Shown here: piece after piece, positions 1 through 10,171 of the stretch
Layout of the letters: every line of letters begins with the position of its first letter
How positions within the stretch are numbered: the stretch's first letter is position 1
Made by a program: the position numbers and the translations under genes
Source of the DNA: an uncultured Collinsella sp.
Lineage (GTDB): Bacteria > Actinomycetota > Coriobacteriia > Coriobacteriales > Coriobacteriaceae
NCBI GenBank assembly: GCA_959026725.1
Contig: CAUFMG010000005.1
Coordinates: forward strand, 62,001-126,000
Reading direction: 5' to 3'
DNA length: 64,000 nucleotides
The notes under the pieces: model-generated
What the model saw: only the letters and a program-made list of their open reading frames with translations
Database searches by the model: none
What the model was told of the DNA's origin: nothing

Positions 1-927
1 GCCGTTCTTCTTTTGCGTATCGGTCGAATGGGTCTTTTTCGGGTCGAGCAATACAAACGGCAGCGCCGGGCTGATAGTGCAGGTAACACTGGGCGCACGC
101 CCCTCGAGTTGCGTGCCCGCGGCGCCACGGTACAGCTCCAGAATCTCGGGCGTCAACGGAGCGCCGTGCTCAATCGTGTCAACGCCGGCCTCAAGCGCGG
201 CCTTCACGCCCTCGGTACTCTCGACATGGGCCATAACCGGCAGGCTCACCTCGTGCGCAGCCTTGCACGCCGCCGCGGCAACCTCGACCGGCATGCGCAG
301 CACGCCCGGCTCGCCCACCTCGGTAGCGTCGAACACGCCGCCCGTCACGAACAGCTTAATGACGTCGGCACCACGCGCATACAGGTCGCGCACCTGTTCG
401 GCTGCCTCGGCGGGACTGTTGGCCACCTGGGCGAACAAGCCCGCACCATGGCCGCCCGGCACCGTGACGCCCGTTCCCGGCGCCACCAGGCGAGGACCTT
501 GATACTTGCCGGCATCGATAGCATCACGCACGGCCAGATCGGCAAACAGTGGGTCGCCCGCGCCGCGCACCGTGGTCACGCCGCTTGCCAGCTGCTGTTG
601 GGCGCTGCCTTTGAGGATGTGGCGCACGATGGCGCGCCCCACGGGATTATCGAGCTTCTTCATCAGCGCACCCGCATCGCCCGCCGAAACCGGCTTGCCC
701 GAACCGCACAGATGCACATGCATATTGATGAGGCCTGGCATGAGATACGCACCCGCCAGGTCGATAACCTCGGCACCCGCAGGCGCCTGCGCCACAGCAC
801 TCGGCCCCATCCACGTGATGACACCGCGCTCAACAGTCACGGCCATATCAGGTTGCGGCTCCATATGCTCCGAACCATCCAGGACGGTCGCATTAATAAA
901 CAACGTGGAACGATCGGCAGACGCCAT
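1..927 (-). CDS. Amidohydrolase family protein (3' end beyond window)
   Basis: The first 309 codons of a metal-dependent amidohydrolase, likely a cytoplasmic hydrolase of a cyclic amide, imidazolone or dipeptide-like substrate. The start ATG at 925-927 follows a strong GGGAGGAGCT ribosome site. The reading frame opens with a beta-sandwich N-terminus and then GLINMHVHLCGSG, the metal-binding HxH motif after strand 1 of the TIM barrel. Later stretches such as TTVRGAGDP, GGHGAGL and MAHVESTEGVKAALEAGVDTIEHG match the imidazolonepropionase/prolidase-like branch. The C-terminal metal-ligand region lies off the window, so substrate cannot be assigned. No operon partner is visible upstream. Confidence 0.85.
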   Translation of the reverse strand, partial: MASADRSTLFINATVLDGSEHMEPQPDMAVTVERGVITWMGPSAVAQAPAGAEVIDLAGAYLMPGLINMHVHLCGSGKPVSAGDAGALMKKLDNPVGRAIVRHILKGSAQQQLASGVTTVRGAGDPLFADLAVRDAIDAGKYQGPRLVAPGTGVTVPGGHGAGLFAQVANSPAEAAEQVRDLYARGADVIKLFVTGGVFDATEVGEPGVLRMPVEVAAAACKAAHEVSLPVMAHVESTEGVKAALEAGVDTIEHGAPLTPEILELYRGAAGTQLEGRAPSVTCTISPALPFVLLDPKKTHSTDTQKKNG

Positions 928-1074
928 ATCGAGCTCCTCCCTCACGATTAACTTGAACATTTGTCCATTATCACCTAGTCCCGCTGGATTGCTGCAGACG
1001 CATCGGTTAACGGAGGGAAGAGGGGATGTGGGGGACGGAATACGTTGCAGTCCCACCCCAGCGACACCAGGGAA

Positions 1075-1135
1075 ATGTCTCGATCTGTAACAGGTACAGG
1101 GTTATTGGGCCCCTTGCTGTTACAGATCGAGACAT
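1075..1135. repeat. Palindromic element A1
   Basis: A 61-nt inverted repeat with perfect 19-nt arms (1075-1093 and 1117-1135), core TCTCGATCTGTAACAG. No T-run follows either arm, so it does not look like an ordinary terminator. Same family as 1156-1216, 2317-2380, 2399-2458 and 9991-10051. Confidence 0.85.
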
Positions 1136-1155
1136 TCGGTCGACGTTTCACCGGT

Positions 1156-1216
1156 TTGTCTCGATCTGTAACAGTTACGAGCTCAAATAACCTCTAAACG
1201 TTACAGATTGAGACAA
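1156..1216. repeat. Palindromic element A2
   Basis: A 61-nt inverted repeat, arms 1156-1172 and 1200-1216, one G-T pair. It ends 7 nt from the stop codon of the gene at 1223-2299. The interior resembles that of element A4, so A2 and A4 look like one subfamily. Confidence 0.85.
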
Positions 1217-1222
1217 AACCTC

Positions 1223-2299
1223 TCAGCGCCCATACCACTGACGTCTCCACTCCTCAGCCAAATCGGGCCGTCGCGGAATACCCGCCAACCTCATTTTCTC
1301 GACCAGCTTCCCCGGGTCTTTGAGTTCGTTAAACGTAAACCGAAGCACCTTATGCCCGAGCATTGTCAGATGGGACTCCCGTTGACGTTCTGCCACGAAT
1401 GGGTCGACCGACTCCCGGCCCTCGCCGTTCTGCAAGGTGTACTTCCCCTTTCCGTCGAGCTCGCCGATGACACACGTCCCGTCCTCGAGCTGCCAAAAAT
1501 AGTCGACGCGAAATACCTGGCTCGGATCGAGCGGGTCGCGAAACTCCACCTGCAGCTCCGGAACCGGAAAGCCGTACGCAATAAAGAACGCTCGGAACCG
1601 AGACTCGCCGCCGTTTTCGGACAGCCCGTCCGCATACGACGCAATCACCTGCGCTCTGCGATGCCCGTGCTTGCCTTCACAATCTATACGAAGCCGCTCA
1701 CAAAAGTCATCGCGCGATACGCCCCTTGCCCTCAATGCAGAATCGGCAATCGCCAACCCGTACGAAAACGGCGCGCGCAGCAGGCAATCCTCCACCGTGC
1801 GCCAAAACGACGTCACCCGCACGCCATCAACACGCTCGAGCGTGCACGCCATCTGCGGACGCAACAACCTGCTCCCGCTGCTCAACGTCACCGAACAACC
1901 CGTCTTAACAAGAAAACGCGGCCCGAGCAGATCATTCGGCACCTCCAGACCCCACAAAAGCGCCGCGTCATATCCCCAAAACGCCCAATCGGGATGAAAT
2001 TCCGCAAGGCCCTTAATAGTCCTCAGCGCTCGCTCAGTCGGCGTCAACGCATCCCATTCATGCCGAAAACAGAACAGGTACGGCTCGGGCTCCGCGATAT
2101 CGTCGGTTCCAACATGGCGTCGCAGCCACATGAGCTCGGTATTGTCATGCGTTGCGAGCAGCGCACCTTGCTTGGCCGTCTCCGTGAGCCGCGCGAGCAT
2201 CCTATTCCGCGCCAACGTGTTGCGAGTCGCATGTTTGTGTTTGAGAACGGCATTAGACACTTTCATCACCACCACGTCAGACAAATGGACCATCGTCAC
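1223..2299 (-). CDS. AbiEi-like/DUF559-type protein with PD-(D/E)XK nuclease-like C-terminus
   Basis: A 358-aa protein. Residues about 20-120 resemble the AbiEi-type antitoxin/winged-helix region seen in actinobacterial proteins (HPDWAFWGYDAALLWGL). The C-terminal third has the layout of a DUF559/Vsr-like PD-(D/E)XK fold: Glu in ESRFR near 230, Asp in FRVDYFW near 265, and E-x-D-G-K in GELDGKGKY near 278. Start chosen as GTG 2299, placed 5 nt after a GGAGG; an upstream TTG at 2317 lies at the repeat and lacks a ribosome site. No toxin gene adjoins. Pairs of family A palindromes sit on both sides (1075-1216 and 2317-2458). Function unproven; could be an orphan antitoxin-like protein, a nuclease, or linked to the repeats. 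Confidence 0.7.
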   Translation of the reverse strand: MTMVHLSDVVVMKVSNAVLKHKHATRNTLARNRMLARLTETAKQGALLATHDNTELMWLRRHVGTDDIAEPEPYLFCFRHEWDALTPTERALRTIKGLAEFHPDWAFWGYDAALLWGLEVPNDLLGPRFLVKTGCSVTLSSGSRLLRPQMACTLERVDGVRVTSFWRTVEDCLLRAPFSYGLAIADSALRARGVSRDDFCERLRIDCEGKHGHRRAQVIASYADGLSENGGESRFRAFFIAYGFPVPELQVEFRDPLDPSQVFRVDYFWQLEDGTCVIGELDGKGKYTLQNGEGRESVDPFVAERQRESHLTMLGHKVLRFTFNELKDPGKLVEKMRLAGIPRRPDLAEEWRRQWYGR

Positions 2300-2316
2300 C
2301 GTTGCCTCCGCTGACA

Positions 2317-2380
2317 AATGTCTTGATCTGTAACAGGAAGACAGTCTTTGAGCCTCTAGTTGTTACAGAACAAGATCTTT
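2317..2380. repeat. Palindromic element A3
   Basis: An imperfect inverted repeat of about 64 nt (arms near 2317-2336 and 2360-2380) with the family A core TGATCTGTAACAG. It begins 18 nt upstream of the nuclease-like gene start. Its right half resembles A5 (CTAGTTGTTACAG). Confidence 0.75.
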
Positions 2381-2398
2381 CGGCAGCCGCCAACCCTC

Positions 2399-2458
2399 CG
2401 TCTCAATCTGTAACAGTTACGGGCCCAAACAGCCGCCAAACGTTACAGATTGAGACAA
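2399..2458. repeat. Palindromic element A4
   Basis: An inverted repeat with perfect 15-nt arms GTCTCAATCTGTAAC (2400-2414) and its complement (2442-2456). The interior is close to that of A2 on the other side of the gene. Confidence 0.85.
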
Positions 2459-2491
2459 AGTCAGGGCAGCAGGCGACACCAGTCACATCCC

Positions 2492-3199
2492 CTACTCCCA
2501 CTCTTGCTCGTAGATGTTGAGGGACTTTACGTACCGCCCCTGGGCGCCCATGATGTCGCGGACCAGACGCAAGAAGAAGCTGATGCACGAGGTGTCAAAG
2601 CCGTCCTGCAGGTCCTCCGGATGCACCGCACCCGGCCCATCGACCGCCGTGTCACTCAGGCGCGCGATGTCATACAGATAGAGCTGTCCCGCCGTCAGCC
2701 AGACATCGTCGACGCAGGCGAGGCGCACCGCAATCGCGCCGTCGCTCCAATGCTCCTTTTGCACGATATGCGGGTCGTAGACATCAAAGCGACGGTCGGC
2801 ACGCGTATCCTTCAGCGCAACCATGCCGTTCGCAGGATCCTTGTCCAAAATGCCAAAGCGCGAGAAATACTGCGTGTCGCGTACCTGCTCGAGCCGCTTG
2901 AGCGAGGCAGGCGAAAGCGATGCCGGCGGTTCGTCAACATACAGCTCGAGCAGCGTCTTGCCATGGCGATAGGGGCGCTCGAAGAGCAGCCAATCGGTAA
3001 ATGCCATGTTGTAGGCCATGATTTCGTTTTGCGAAGGCTCGGTGCAATAGCTGAGCCACGGGTCGACAATGATCTCGAACTGTTCGCGTGCCGGCTCCAA
3101 AAACTGGAACTTCCGCAGCATCCAAAAATGGGCCATGTCGGCAATATCGTTGCCGACGGCTTCGGCCAGCTGCGCTCGGTCTAAAACGTGGTCAGTCAC
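2492..3199 (-). CDS. Conserved hypothetical protein
   Basis: A 235-aa soluble protein with no signal peptide or membrane segment. I do not recognise a named domain. It is rich in aromatic and acidic residues with no obvious metal or nucleotide motif. The GTG start at 3197-3199 is preceded by GAGGAGGATGCC, a strong ribosome site, and codon use matches the neighbouring core genes, so it is very probably real. It stands alone, with family A repeats downstream and a long gap upstream. Confidence 0.75.
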   Translation of the reverse strand: MTDHVLDRAQLAEAVGNDIADMAHFWMLRKFQFLEPAREQFEIIVDPWLSYCTEPSQNEIMAYNMAFTDWLLFERPYRHGKTLLELYVDEPPASLSPASLKRLEQVRDTQYFSRFGILDKDPANGMVALKDTRADRRFDVYDPHIVQKEHWSDGAIAVRLACVDDVWLTAGQLYLYDIARLSDTAVDGPGAVHPEDLQDGFDTSCISFFLRLVRDIMGAQGRYVKSLNIYEQEWE

Positions 3200-3623
3200 G
3201 GCATCCTCCTCAAACTGATGAACCTCAATTTGAGCTTACGAGGAGGGTGGGCAGCCACGACCAGCGCGGGCAAAATAGGCCTCCGGCTGCAAACCAGATG
3301 CTGACCAAACACTTGACGAAAAGCTTGACCGAAAATGCGCACCGCAACAAAACCGCAGGTAAACATAGACGGCCAACCCGCCCTTTTGAGCCAAGCGCCC
3401 CTGGCCACCACAGAAACAGCAGAGCACCACAGCTCAAGAAGACGCCGAATGGACACTCGCGCGTCGACAAACGAACAAATCGGTCGCAAACCCGCAAGGA
3501 GTGTCCCCGAATGCCGGCACATAAGGAACGTCCCCAGTTGCCGGCACTTGGGGACGTTCCTTTTGGGCCGGCCGTTGGGGACAGCCCTTGTCGATTCGAT
3601 TGTTGAGTAACTCCGTGATTGCC
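3200..3623. other. Intergenic region without a supported gene
   Basis: About 420 nt between the unknown gene and gltD. The only clear structure is the palindrome at 3523-3562 with a decayed copy just to its left (3499-3520, a GTGTCCCC plus TGCCGGCAC unit). Short open frames here have no convincing ribosome site or codon pattern. Confidence 0.6.
3523..3562. repeat. Palindromic element C1 (GGAACGTCCCC family)
   Basis: Perfect 14-nt arms AAGGAACGTCCCCA (3523-3536) and complement (3549-3562) around GTTGCCGGCACT. It lies about 60 nt past the gltD stop and could act as the 3' hairpin of gltBD. The same units recur near 45040, 46110 and 48120. Confidence 0.8.
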
Positions 3624-5105
<1,482 letters not shown>

Positions 5106-5110
5106 GGCAC

Positions 5111-8100
5111 TTACGCCTCCTTCTTGGTCGAAGCAACAGAGCTGGCGGTGGCGGGCGCAGCGCCAGCGACACCGCCCGCAACATCGAAGCGAGCAACATC
5201 CGCGTCACTCGCGCGATCGGTCACAATGTCAAACGCCAGCTCCTCGGCCTGCGCATGCGTCTTGCCGACGGCCTCGGCGGCGGCGACAATCGCCAGCACG
5301 CGCTCGTACTCGGTCGGAATGACCTTCACAAAGTGCTTGCTCATCGTCTCAAAGCTGTAGAGCAGCTTAATGCCGCGCGGGCTCTGCGTCGCGTCCACGT
5401 GCTCCTGGATGAGCTCGCGAATCTGCGCAAGCTCGCCAGCCGTCGGGACCTTGAGCTCAACGCTCTCGTGGTTCACACGGGCATCGAGGGTGCCGTACTG
5501 ATCGAAGACATAGGCCACGCCACCCGTCATACCGGCGGCGAAGTTCTGCCCGACCTCACCCAGGATGAGCGCCAGACCGCCCGTCATGTACTCGCAGCCA
5601 TGGTTGCCGCAGCCCTCGACCACCACCGTGGCACCGGAGTTGCGCACGGCGAAACGCTGGCCGGCAAGGCCGTTAATGAAGCCGCGACCGCTCGTAGCGC
5701 CAAAGAACGCAACGTTGCCCACGATGATGTTCTCGTCGAACTTGTAGGTCGCATGCGGGTTGGGGCGCACCGACACCTCGCCGCCCGAAAGGCCCTTGCC
5801 AAAGTAGTCGTTGGCGTCGCCGCACACGTTGAGCGTAATGCCGCGCGGCAGGAAGGCGCCAAAGCTCTGACCGGCCGAACCATCGCAATCGATGGTGATG
5901 GAGCCGGCGGGCAGGCCCTCGGGATGCGCCTTGGTCACCGCGTTGCCCAAGATGGTGCCCACGCAGCGGTTGACGTTGGCGATATCGGCGCGGAAGCGAA
6001 TCGGACGCAGGTGCGCGCGGGCATCGGCCGTATAGGGCACAAACAACGTGGAGTCGAGCGTCTTGTCGAGTTCGCCGTCCGCTGCCATCTGGGGCAGGAA
6101 GTGACGGCCGTCGGCGCCCGGGATGTGGGCACCGAACTCGCAGGTCGCGCCCGCCAGGACGGGCGACAGATCGAGCAGGTTGGCCTTACGGTTGCCCGGC
6201 ACCTCGATCTGGCGCAGGCACTCGGGGTGTCCCACCATCTCGTCGACAGTGCGGAAGCCCAGGCTCGCCATGACCTCGCGCAGCTGCTCGGCAACAAAGA
6301 GCATAAAGTGCTCGACGTGCTCTGGCTTGCCGCGGAAGCCGCGACGCAGGCGGCAGTTTTGCGTAGCGATGCCGGCGGGGCAGGTATCCTGCTGGCAGTC
6401 GCGCTGCATGAGGCAGCCCATCGAGATGAGCGGCATGGTCGCAAAGCCAAACTCCTCGGCACCCAGCAGGCAGGCGACGGCGACATCGGTGCCGTCCATG
6501 AGCTTGCCGTCGGCCTCGAGCACCACGCGCGAGCGCAGGCCGTTTTGCAGCAGCGTCTGCTGGGCCTCGGCAAGACCGAGCTCCAGCGGCAGACCGGCGT
6601 GCCAAATGGAATCGCGCGCAGCGGCACCCGAGCCGCCGTTGTGGCCGCTGATCAAAATCTTGTCGGCAGCGCCCTTGGCAACACCAGTGGCGATGGTGCC
6701 GACGCCGGCCTCGCTGACCAGCTTGACCGACACGCGCGCGCCGGGGTTGGCGTTCTTAAGATCGAAGATCAGCTCTGCCAGGTCCTCGATGGAGTAGATG
6801 TCGTGGTGCGGCGGAGGCGAGATCAGGCCGATGCCGGGCGTGGACTGACGGACCTCGGCAATCCAGGGGTAGACCTTCTTGCCGGGCAGGTGGCCGCCCT
6901 CGCCGGGCTTGGCGCCCTGGGCCATCTTGATCTGAATCTCGAAGGCGCTGCACAGGTAGCGGCTCGTCACGCCAAATCGCGCACTTGCCACCTGCTTGAT
7001 CGCGGAGTTCTTGGAGTCACCGTTAGCCAGCGGGGTCTCGCGGCGCGGATCCTCGCCGCCCTCGCCGGAGTTGGAACGGCCGTGCAGGCGGTTCATGGCG
7101 ATGGCCATGCACTCGTGTGCCTCTTTGCTGATGGAGCCGTACGACATGGCGCCGGTGTTAAAGCGGCGGACGATGTTGAGCGCGGGCTCGACCTCGTCGA
7201 GTGCCACCGGAGTGCGGCCGCTGGCATCAAAGTCCAGCAGGTCGCGCAGGCGCACGGCACGGCCGGTGCGGTGCAGGCGGGCGCTGTACTCCTTAAAGGT
7301 GTCGTAGCTGTCCTCACGGCAGGCGGTCTGCAGCAGGTAGACGGTCTGCGGGTCGATAAGGTGATCCTCGCCGCCGAGCGGGCGCCACTTGGTCAGACCC
7401 AGCGTGGGCAGCTGATCGGGAGCCGGGCTCTTGAGGATAGCGAGCGCGACGTCGTAGCGCTCATTTTGCTCGCGCTCGACGTCCTCGATACCCATACCGC
7501 CCACACGGCTCACCGTACCGGCAAAGTACGCGTTGACGAACTCCGGCGTAAAGCCCACGGCCTCAAAGATCTGCGCCGAATGGTAGCTCTGCACCGTGGA
7601 GATGCCCATCTTTGACATGATGGAGACAATGCCGGCAGTCGCAGCCTTATTGTAGTTGGCGATGCCCTGCTCGGCCGTCACGTCCAGGTCGCCGCGTGCC
7701 GCCAGATCGCGGATGCACGCATGTGCGTTGTACGGATAGATGCCGCTCGCGGAGTAGCCCACCAGTGCCGCAAAGTCGTGCGGGGACACGGCGTCGCCGC
7801 ACTCCACCACGATATCGGCAAAGGTGCGCACGCCAGCGCGGATCAGATGGTTGTGCACGCAGCCCACGGCAAGCAGCGACGGCACGGGCACCTCGCCCGC
7901 TTCGGCGCGATCGCTCAACACCACGATGTTCACGCCGTCGCGGACCGCAGCCTCAACGTCCTCTGCGAGCTGTTTGAGTGCAGCCTGCAGCGCGCCCTCG
8001 CCGGCATCGCGGCGGTAGACGGCACGGAAGCGACGGGTCTTAAAGCCCACGCGGTCGATGGCGCAGATACGCTCGAACTCCTCCTCGTTGAGCAGCGGAC

Positions 8101-9808
8101 GCTCCAGACGCACCAGCTGGCAGGCCGTGCGGGAGTCCTCGAGCAGGTTGCCGTGGTTGCCCAGGTAGAGCGTGGTCGAGGTGACCATATGCTCGCGTAG
8201 GGCGTCGATCGGCGGGTTCGTGACCTGAGCGAACAGCTGATAGAAGTAGTCAAAGAACGAGCGCGTCTTCTTGGACAGGCAGGCCAGCGGCGCGTCGATG
8301 CCCATCGAGGCGAGCGGGGCCTTGCCCTGCTGGGCCATGGGGCGCACGACCTCGTCAACATCATCCCAGTGATACCCGAGCTTGGCCATGCGCACGGCGG
8401 CGGGCACCTCGGTATCCTCGGCGGGCGTGGGCGCGACGGGCTTGTCGAGCGCGTCGACGGTCAGCGTCTCCTCGGCGATCCAGTCGCGGTAGGGCTTTTC
8501 CTTAGCGTAACGGGCGCGCAGCTCATCGTTGTAGATCACGCGACCGCGGGCAAAATCGACCTCGAGCATCTGGCCCGGCCCCAGACAGCCGCTCGTCAGG
8601 ATGTTCTCGGGGCTCACCTCGATGGTGCCCACCTCGCTTGCCAGCATAAAGCGACCGTCGCGCGTCACATAGTAGCGGGCGGGACGCAGGCCGTTGCGGT
8701 CGAGGGCAGCACCCAGGGTACGGCCGTCGGTAAAGGCGATGGCGGCCGGGCCGTCCCAGGGCTCCATGAGCATGGACTGGTAGGCGTCGTAGGCGCGGCG
8801 CTCCTCGCTCAGGCTGTCGTTGTGGTCCCACGGCTCGGGCAGCAGCATGGACGCGGCACGCGTGAGCGGACGGCCGTTCATGACCAAAAACTCAAGCACA
8901 TTGTCCAGAATCGCGGAGTCGGAGCCCTCGCGGTTGATGATGGGCATCACGCGCTCAAGATCATGTTGCAACACGGGGCTGTACAGGTTGGGTTCGCGAG
9001 CGCGGATCCAGTTGACGTTACCCTTGAGGGTGTTGATCTCGCCGTTGTGAATGATAAAGCGGTTGGGGTGTGCGCGCTCCCAGCTGGGCGTAGTGTTGGT
9101 GGAGTAGCGCGAGTGGACGAGTGCCACGGCCGTTTTGACGGCGGCGTCGTTGAGGTCGATGAAGAAGCGGCGCATCTGCGTGGCAACAAGCATGCCCTTG
9201 TACACGATGGTGCGCGAGCTCATGGAGCACACATAGAAGATCTTGTCGCGCAGGGCGAACTCAGCGTCGGCCTTCTTTTCGATGGTGCGGCGGCACACGT
9301 ACAGGCGACGCTCAAAGGCATCGCCGGCGGGCGTGTCGTCCGGACGGCCCAGGAAAGCCTGCAGGATAGTAGGCATGCAGGCGCGGGCCGTCTCGCCCAG
9401 GTCGTGCGGGTCGACCGGCACCTCGCGCCAGAAGAGCAGCGGCACGCCGGCTTCGGCGCAGCCCTCCTCAAACATGCGGCGGGCATCCTCTACGCCCTTG
9501 TCGTCCTGCGGGAAGAACAGCATGGCCACGCCATAGTCGCCCTCTGCCGGCAGAATCTGGCCGCACTTTTGAGCCTCTTTGCGGAAAAAATGATGCGGAA
9601 CCTGGAACAGGATGCCGGCGCCGTCGCCGGTGTTCTTCTCGAGTCCGGTGCCGCCGCGGTGCTCCAAGTTGACCAGAATGGACAGTGCGTCGTCCAGGAT
9701 CTGGTGATGGCGCTCGCCGTTGATATCGGCAAGCGCGCCGATGCCACATGCATCGTGGTCGAATTCGGGGCGATAAAGGCCCTGCTGCTGAGCGGAATCT
9801 GCCTGCAT
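5111..9808 (-). CDS. gltB: Glutamate synthase large subunit
   Basis: A 1565-aa glutamine amidotransferase and synthase. The class II amidotransferase nucleophile is Cys21 (HDACGIGAL), exposed after removal of a 20-residue propeptide. The central domain and the FMN synthase domain follow (SGHNGGSGAAARDS, PPPHHDIYSIEDLAELI). The 3Fe-4S cysteines appear as CLMQRDCQQDTCPAG, and the C-terminal GXGXG beta-helix is present. The ATG at 9806-9808 follows GGGAGGATCGCG. Size and domain order match the bacterial NADPH enzyme. It is first in the gltB-gltD operon. No regulator sits beside it. Confidence 0.97.
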   Translation of the reverse strand: MQADSAQQQGLYRPEFDHDACGIGALADINGERHHQILDDALSILVNLEHRGGTGLEKNTGDGAGILFQVPHHFFRKEAQKCGQILPAEGDYGVAMLFFPQDDKGVEDARRMFEEGCAEAGVPLLFWREVPVDPHDLGETARACMPTILQAFLGRPDDTPAGDAFERRLYVCRRTIEKKADAEFALRDKIFYVCSMSSRTIVYKGMLVATQMRRFFIDLNDAAVKTAVALVHSRYSTNTTPSWERAHPNRFIIHNGEINTLKGNVNWIRAREPNLYSPVLQHDLERVMPIINREGSDSAILDNVLEFLVMNGRPLTRAASMLLPEPWDHNDSLSEERRAYDAYQSMLMEPWDGPAAIAFTDGRTLGAALDRNGLRPARYYVTRDGRFMLASEVGTIEVSPENILTSGCLGPGQMLEVDFARGRVIYNDELRARYAKEKPYRDWIAEETLTVDALDKPVAPTPAEDTEVPAAVRMAKLGYHWDDVDEVVRPMAQQGKAPLASMGIDAPLACLSKKTRSFFDYFYQLFAQVTNPPIDALREHMVTSTTLYLGNHGNLLEDSRTACQLVRLERPLLNEEEFERICAIDRVGFKTRRFRAVYRRDAGEGALQAALKQLAEDVEAAVRDGVNIVVLSDRAEAGEVPVPSLLAVGCVHNHLIRAGVRTFADIVVECGDAVSPHDFAALVGYSASGIYPYNAHACIRDLAARGDLDVTAEQGIANYNKAATAGIVSIMSKMGISTVQSYHSAQIFEAVGFTPEFVNAYFAGTVSRVGGMGIEDVEREQNERYDVALAILKSPAPDQLPTLGLTKWRPLGGEDHLIDPQTVYLLQTACREDSYDTFKEYSARLHRTGRAVRLRDLLDFDASGRTPVALDEVEPALNIVRRFNTGAMSYGSISKEAHECMAIAMNRLHGRSNSGEGGEDPRRETPLANGDSKNSAIKQVASARFGVTSRYLCSAFEIQIKMAQGAKPGEGGHLPGKKVYPWIAEVRQSTPGIGLISPPPHHDIYSIEDLAELIFDLKNANPGARVSVKLVSEAGVGTIATGVAKGAADKILISGHNGGSGAAARDSIWHAGLPLELGLAEAQQTLLQNGLRSRVVLEADGKLMDGTDVAVACLLGAEEFGFATMPLISMGCLMQRDCQQDTCPAGIATQNCRLRRGFRGKPEHVEHFMLFVAEQLREVMASLGFRTVDEMVGHPECLRQIEVPGNRKANLLDLSPVLAGATCEFGAHIPGADGRHFLPQMAADGELDKTLDSTLFVPYTADARAHLRPIRFRADIANVNRCVGTILGNAVTKAHPEGLPAGSITIDCDGSAGQSFGAFLPRGITLNVCGDANDYFGKGLSGGEVSVRPNPHATYKFDENIIVGNVAFFGATSGRGFINGLAGQRFAVRNSGATVVVEGCGNHGCEYMTGGLALILGEVGQNFAAGMTGGVAYVFDQYGTLDARVNHESVELKVPTAGELAQIRELIQEHVDATQSPRGIKLLYSFETMSKHFVKVIPTEYERVLAIVAAAEAVGKTHAQAEELAFDIVTDRASDADVARFDVAGGVAGAAPATASSVASTKKEA

Positions 9809-10171
9809 CGCGATCCTCCCCTAGATATTTAGACAGTCAGTTGAATAGGCATACTAGGAGCATCGCCGGCCCGTTGTGTTTCCCACCCGTTTCGAAACAA
9901 TCGCGTAACGCACGCCCTACGAGTGGACACCGCCGACCTCAAGGACAACGACAAGGGCCCCAAGTTCGACCTGTAAACTCACCACTTCAAACATCTCAAT
10001 CTGTAACAGTAAGATCCAATTTCCATCCCTAGTTGTTACAGATCAAGACATTTCAGCAATCCCCTTTCACCATCCTATTCAAATACAACAATTTTGTTAG
10101 TCTTGGTTAACTTTTGAGCCTAAAACGGGTATCCTTTGCGGCGTCAAACAAACGGCACGCAGGAGCGCACC
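9809..10171. other. Divergent gltB / NRAMP intergenic region
   Basis: 363 nt holding the outward promoters of gltB (minus) and the NRAMP gene (plus), plus palindromic element A5. A plus-strand stretch at 9922-9978 reads as VDTADLKDNDKGPKFDL then stop, with strongly coding-like codons, and may be the tail of a lost gene. A possible minus 35/minus 10 pair for the transporter is TTAACT-17 nt-TATCCT near 10107-10136. Confidence 0.45.
9991..10051. repeat. Palindromic element A5
   Basis: A 61-nt inverted repeat of family A, arm ACATCTCAATCTGTAACAG from 9991 and the complementary arm ending near 10051, upstream of the NRAMP gene. Confidence 0.8.

Noticed and set aside
3225..3497. A 90-codon hydrophobic frame upstream of the unknown gene
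   Set aside because: No good ribosome site, erratic composition, Cys and Trp excess typical of noncoding GC-rich DNA.
10090..10140. A DtxR/MntR operator before the NRAMP gene
   Set aside because: GGTTAACT looks suggestive, but no full palindrome matching the known boxes could be drawn.
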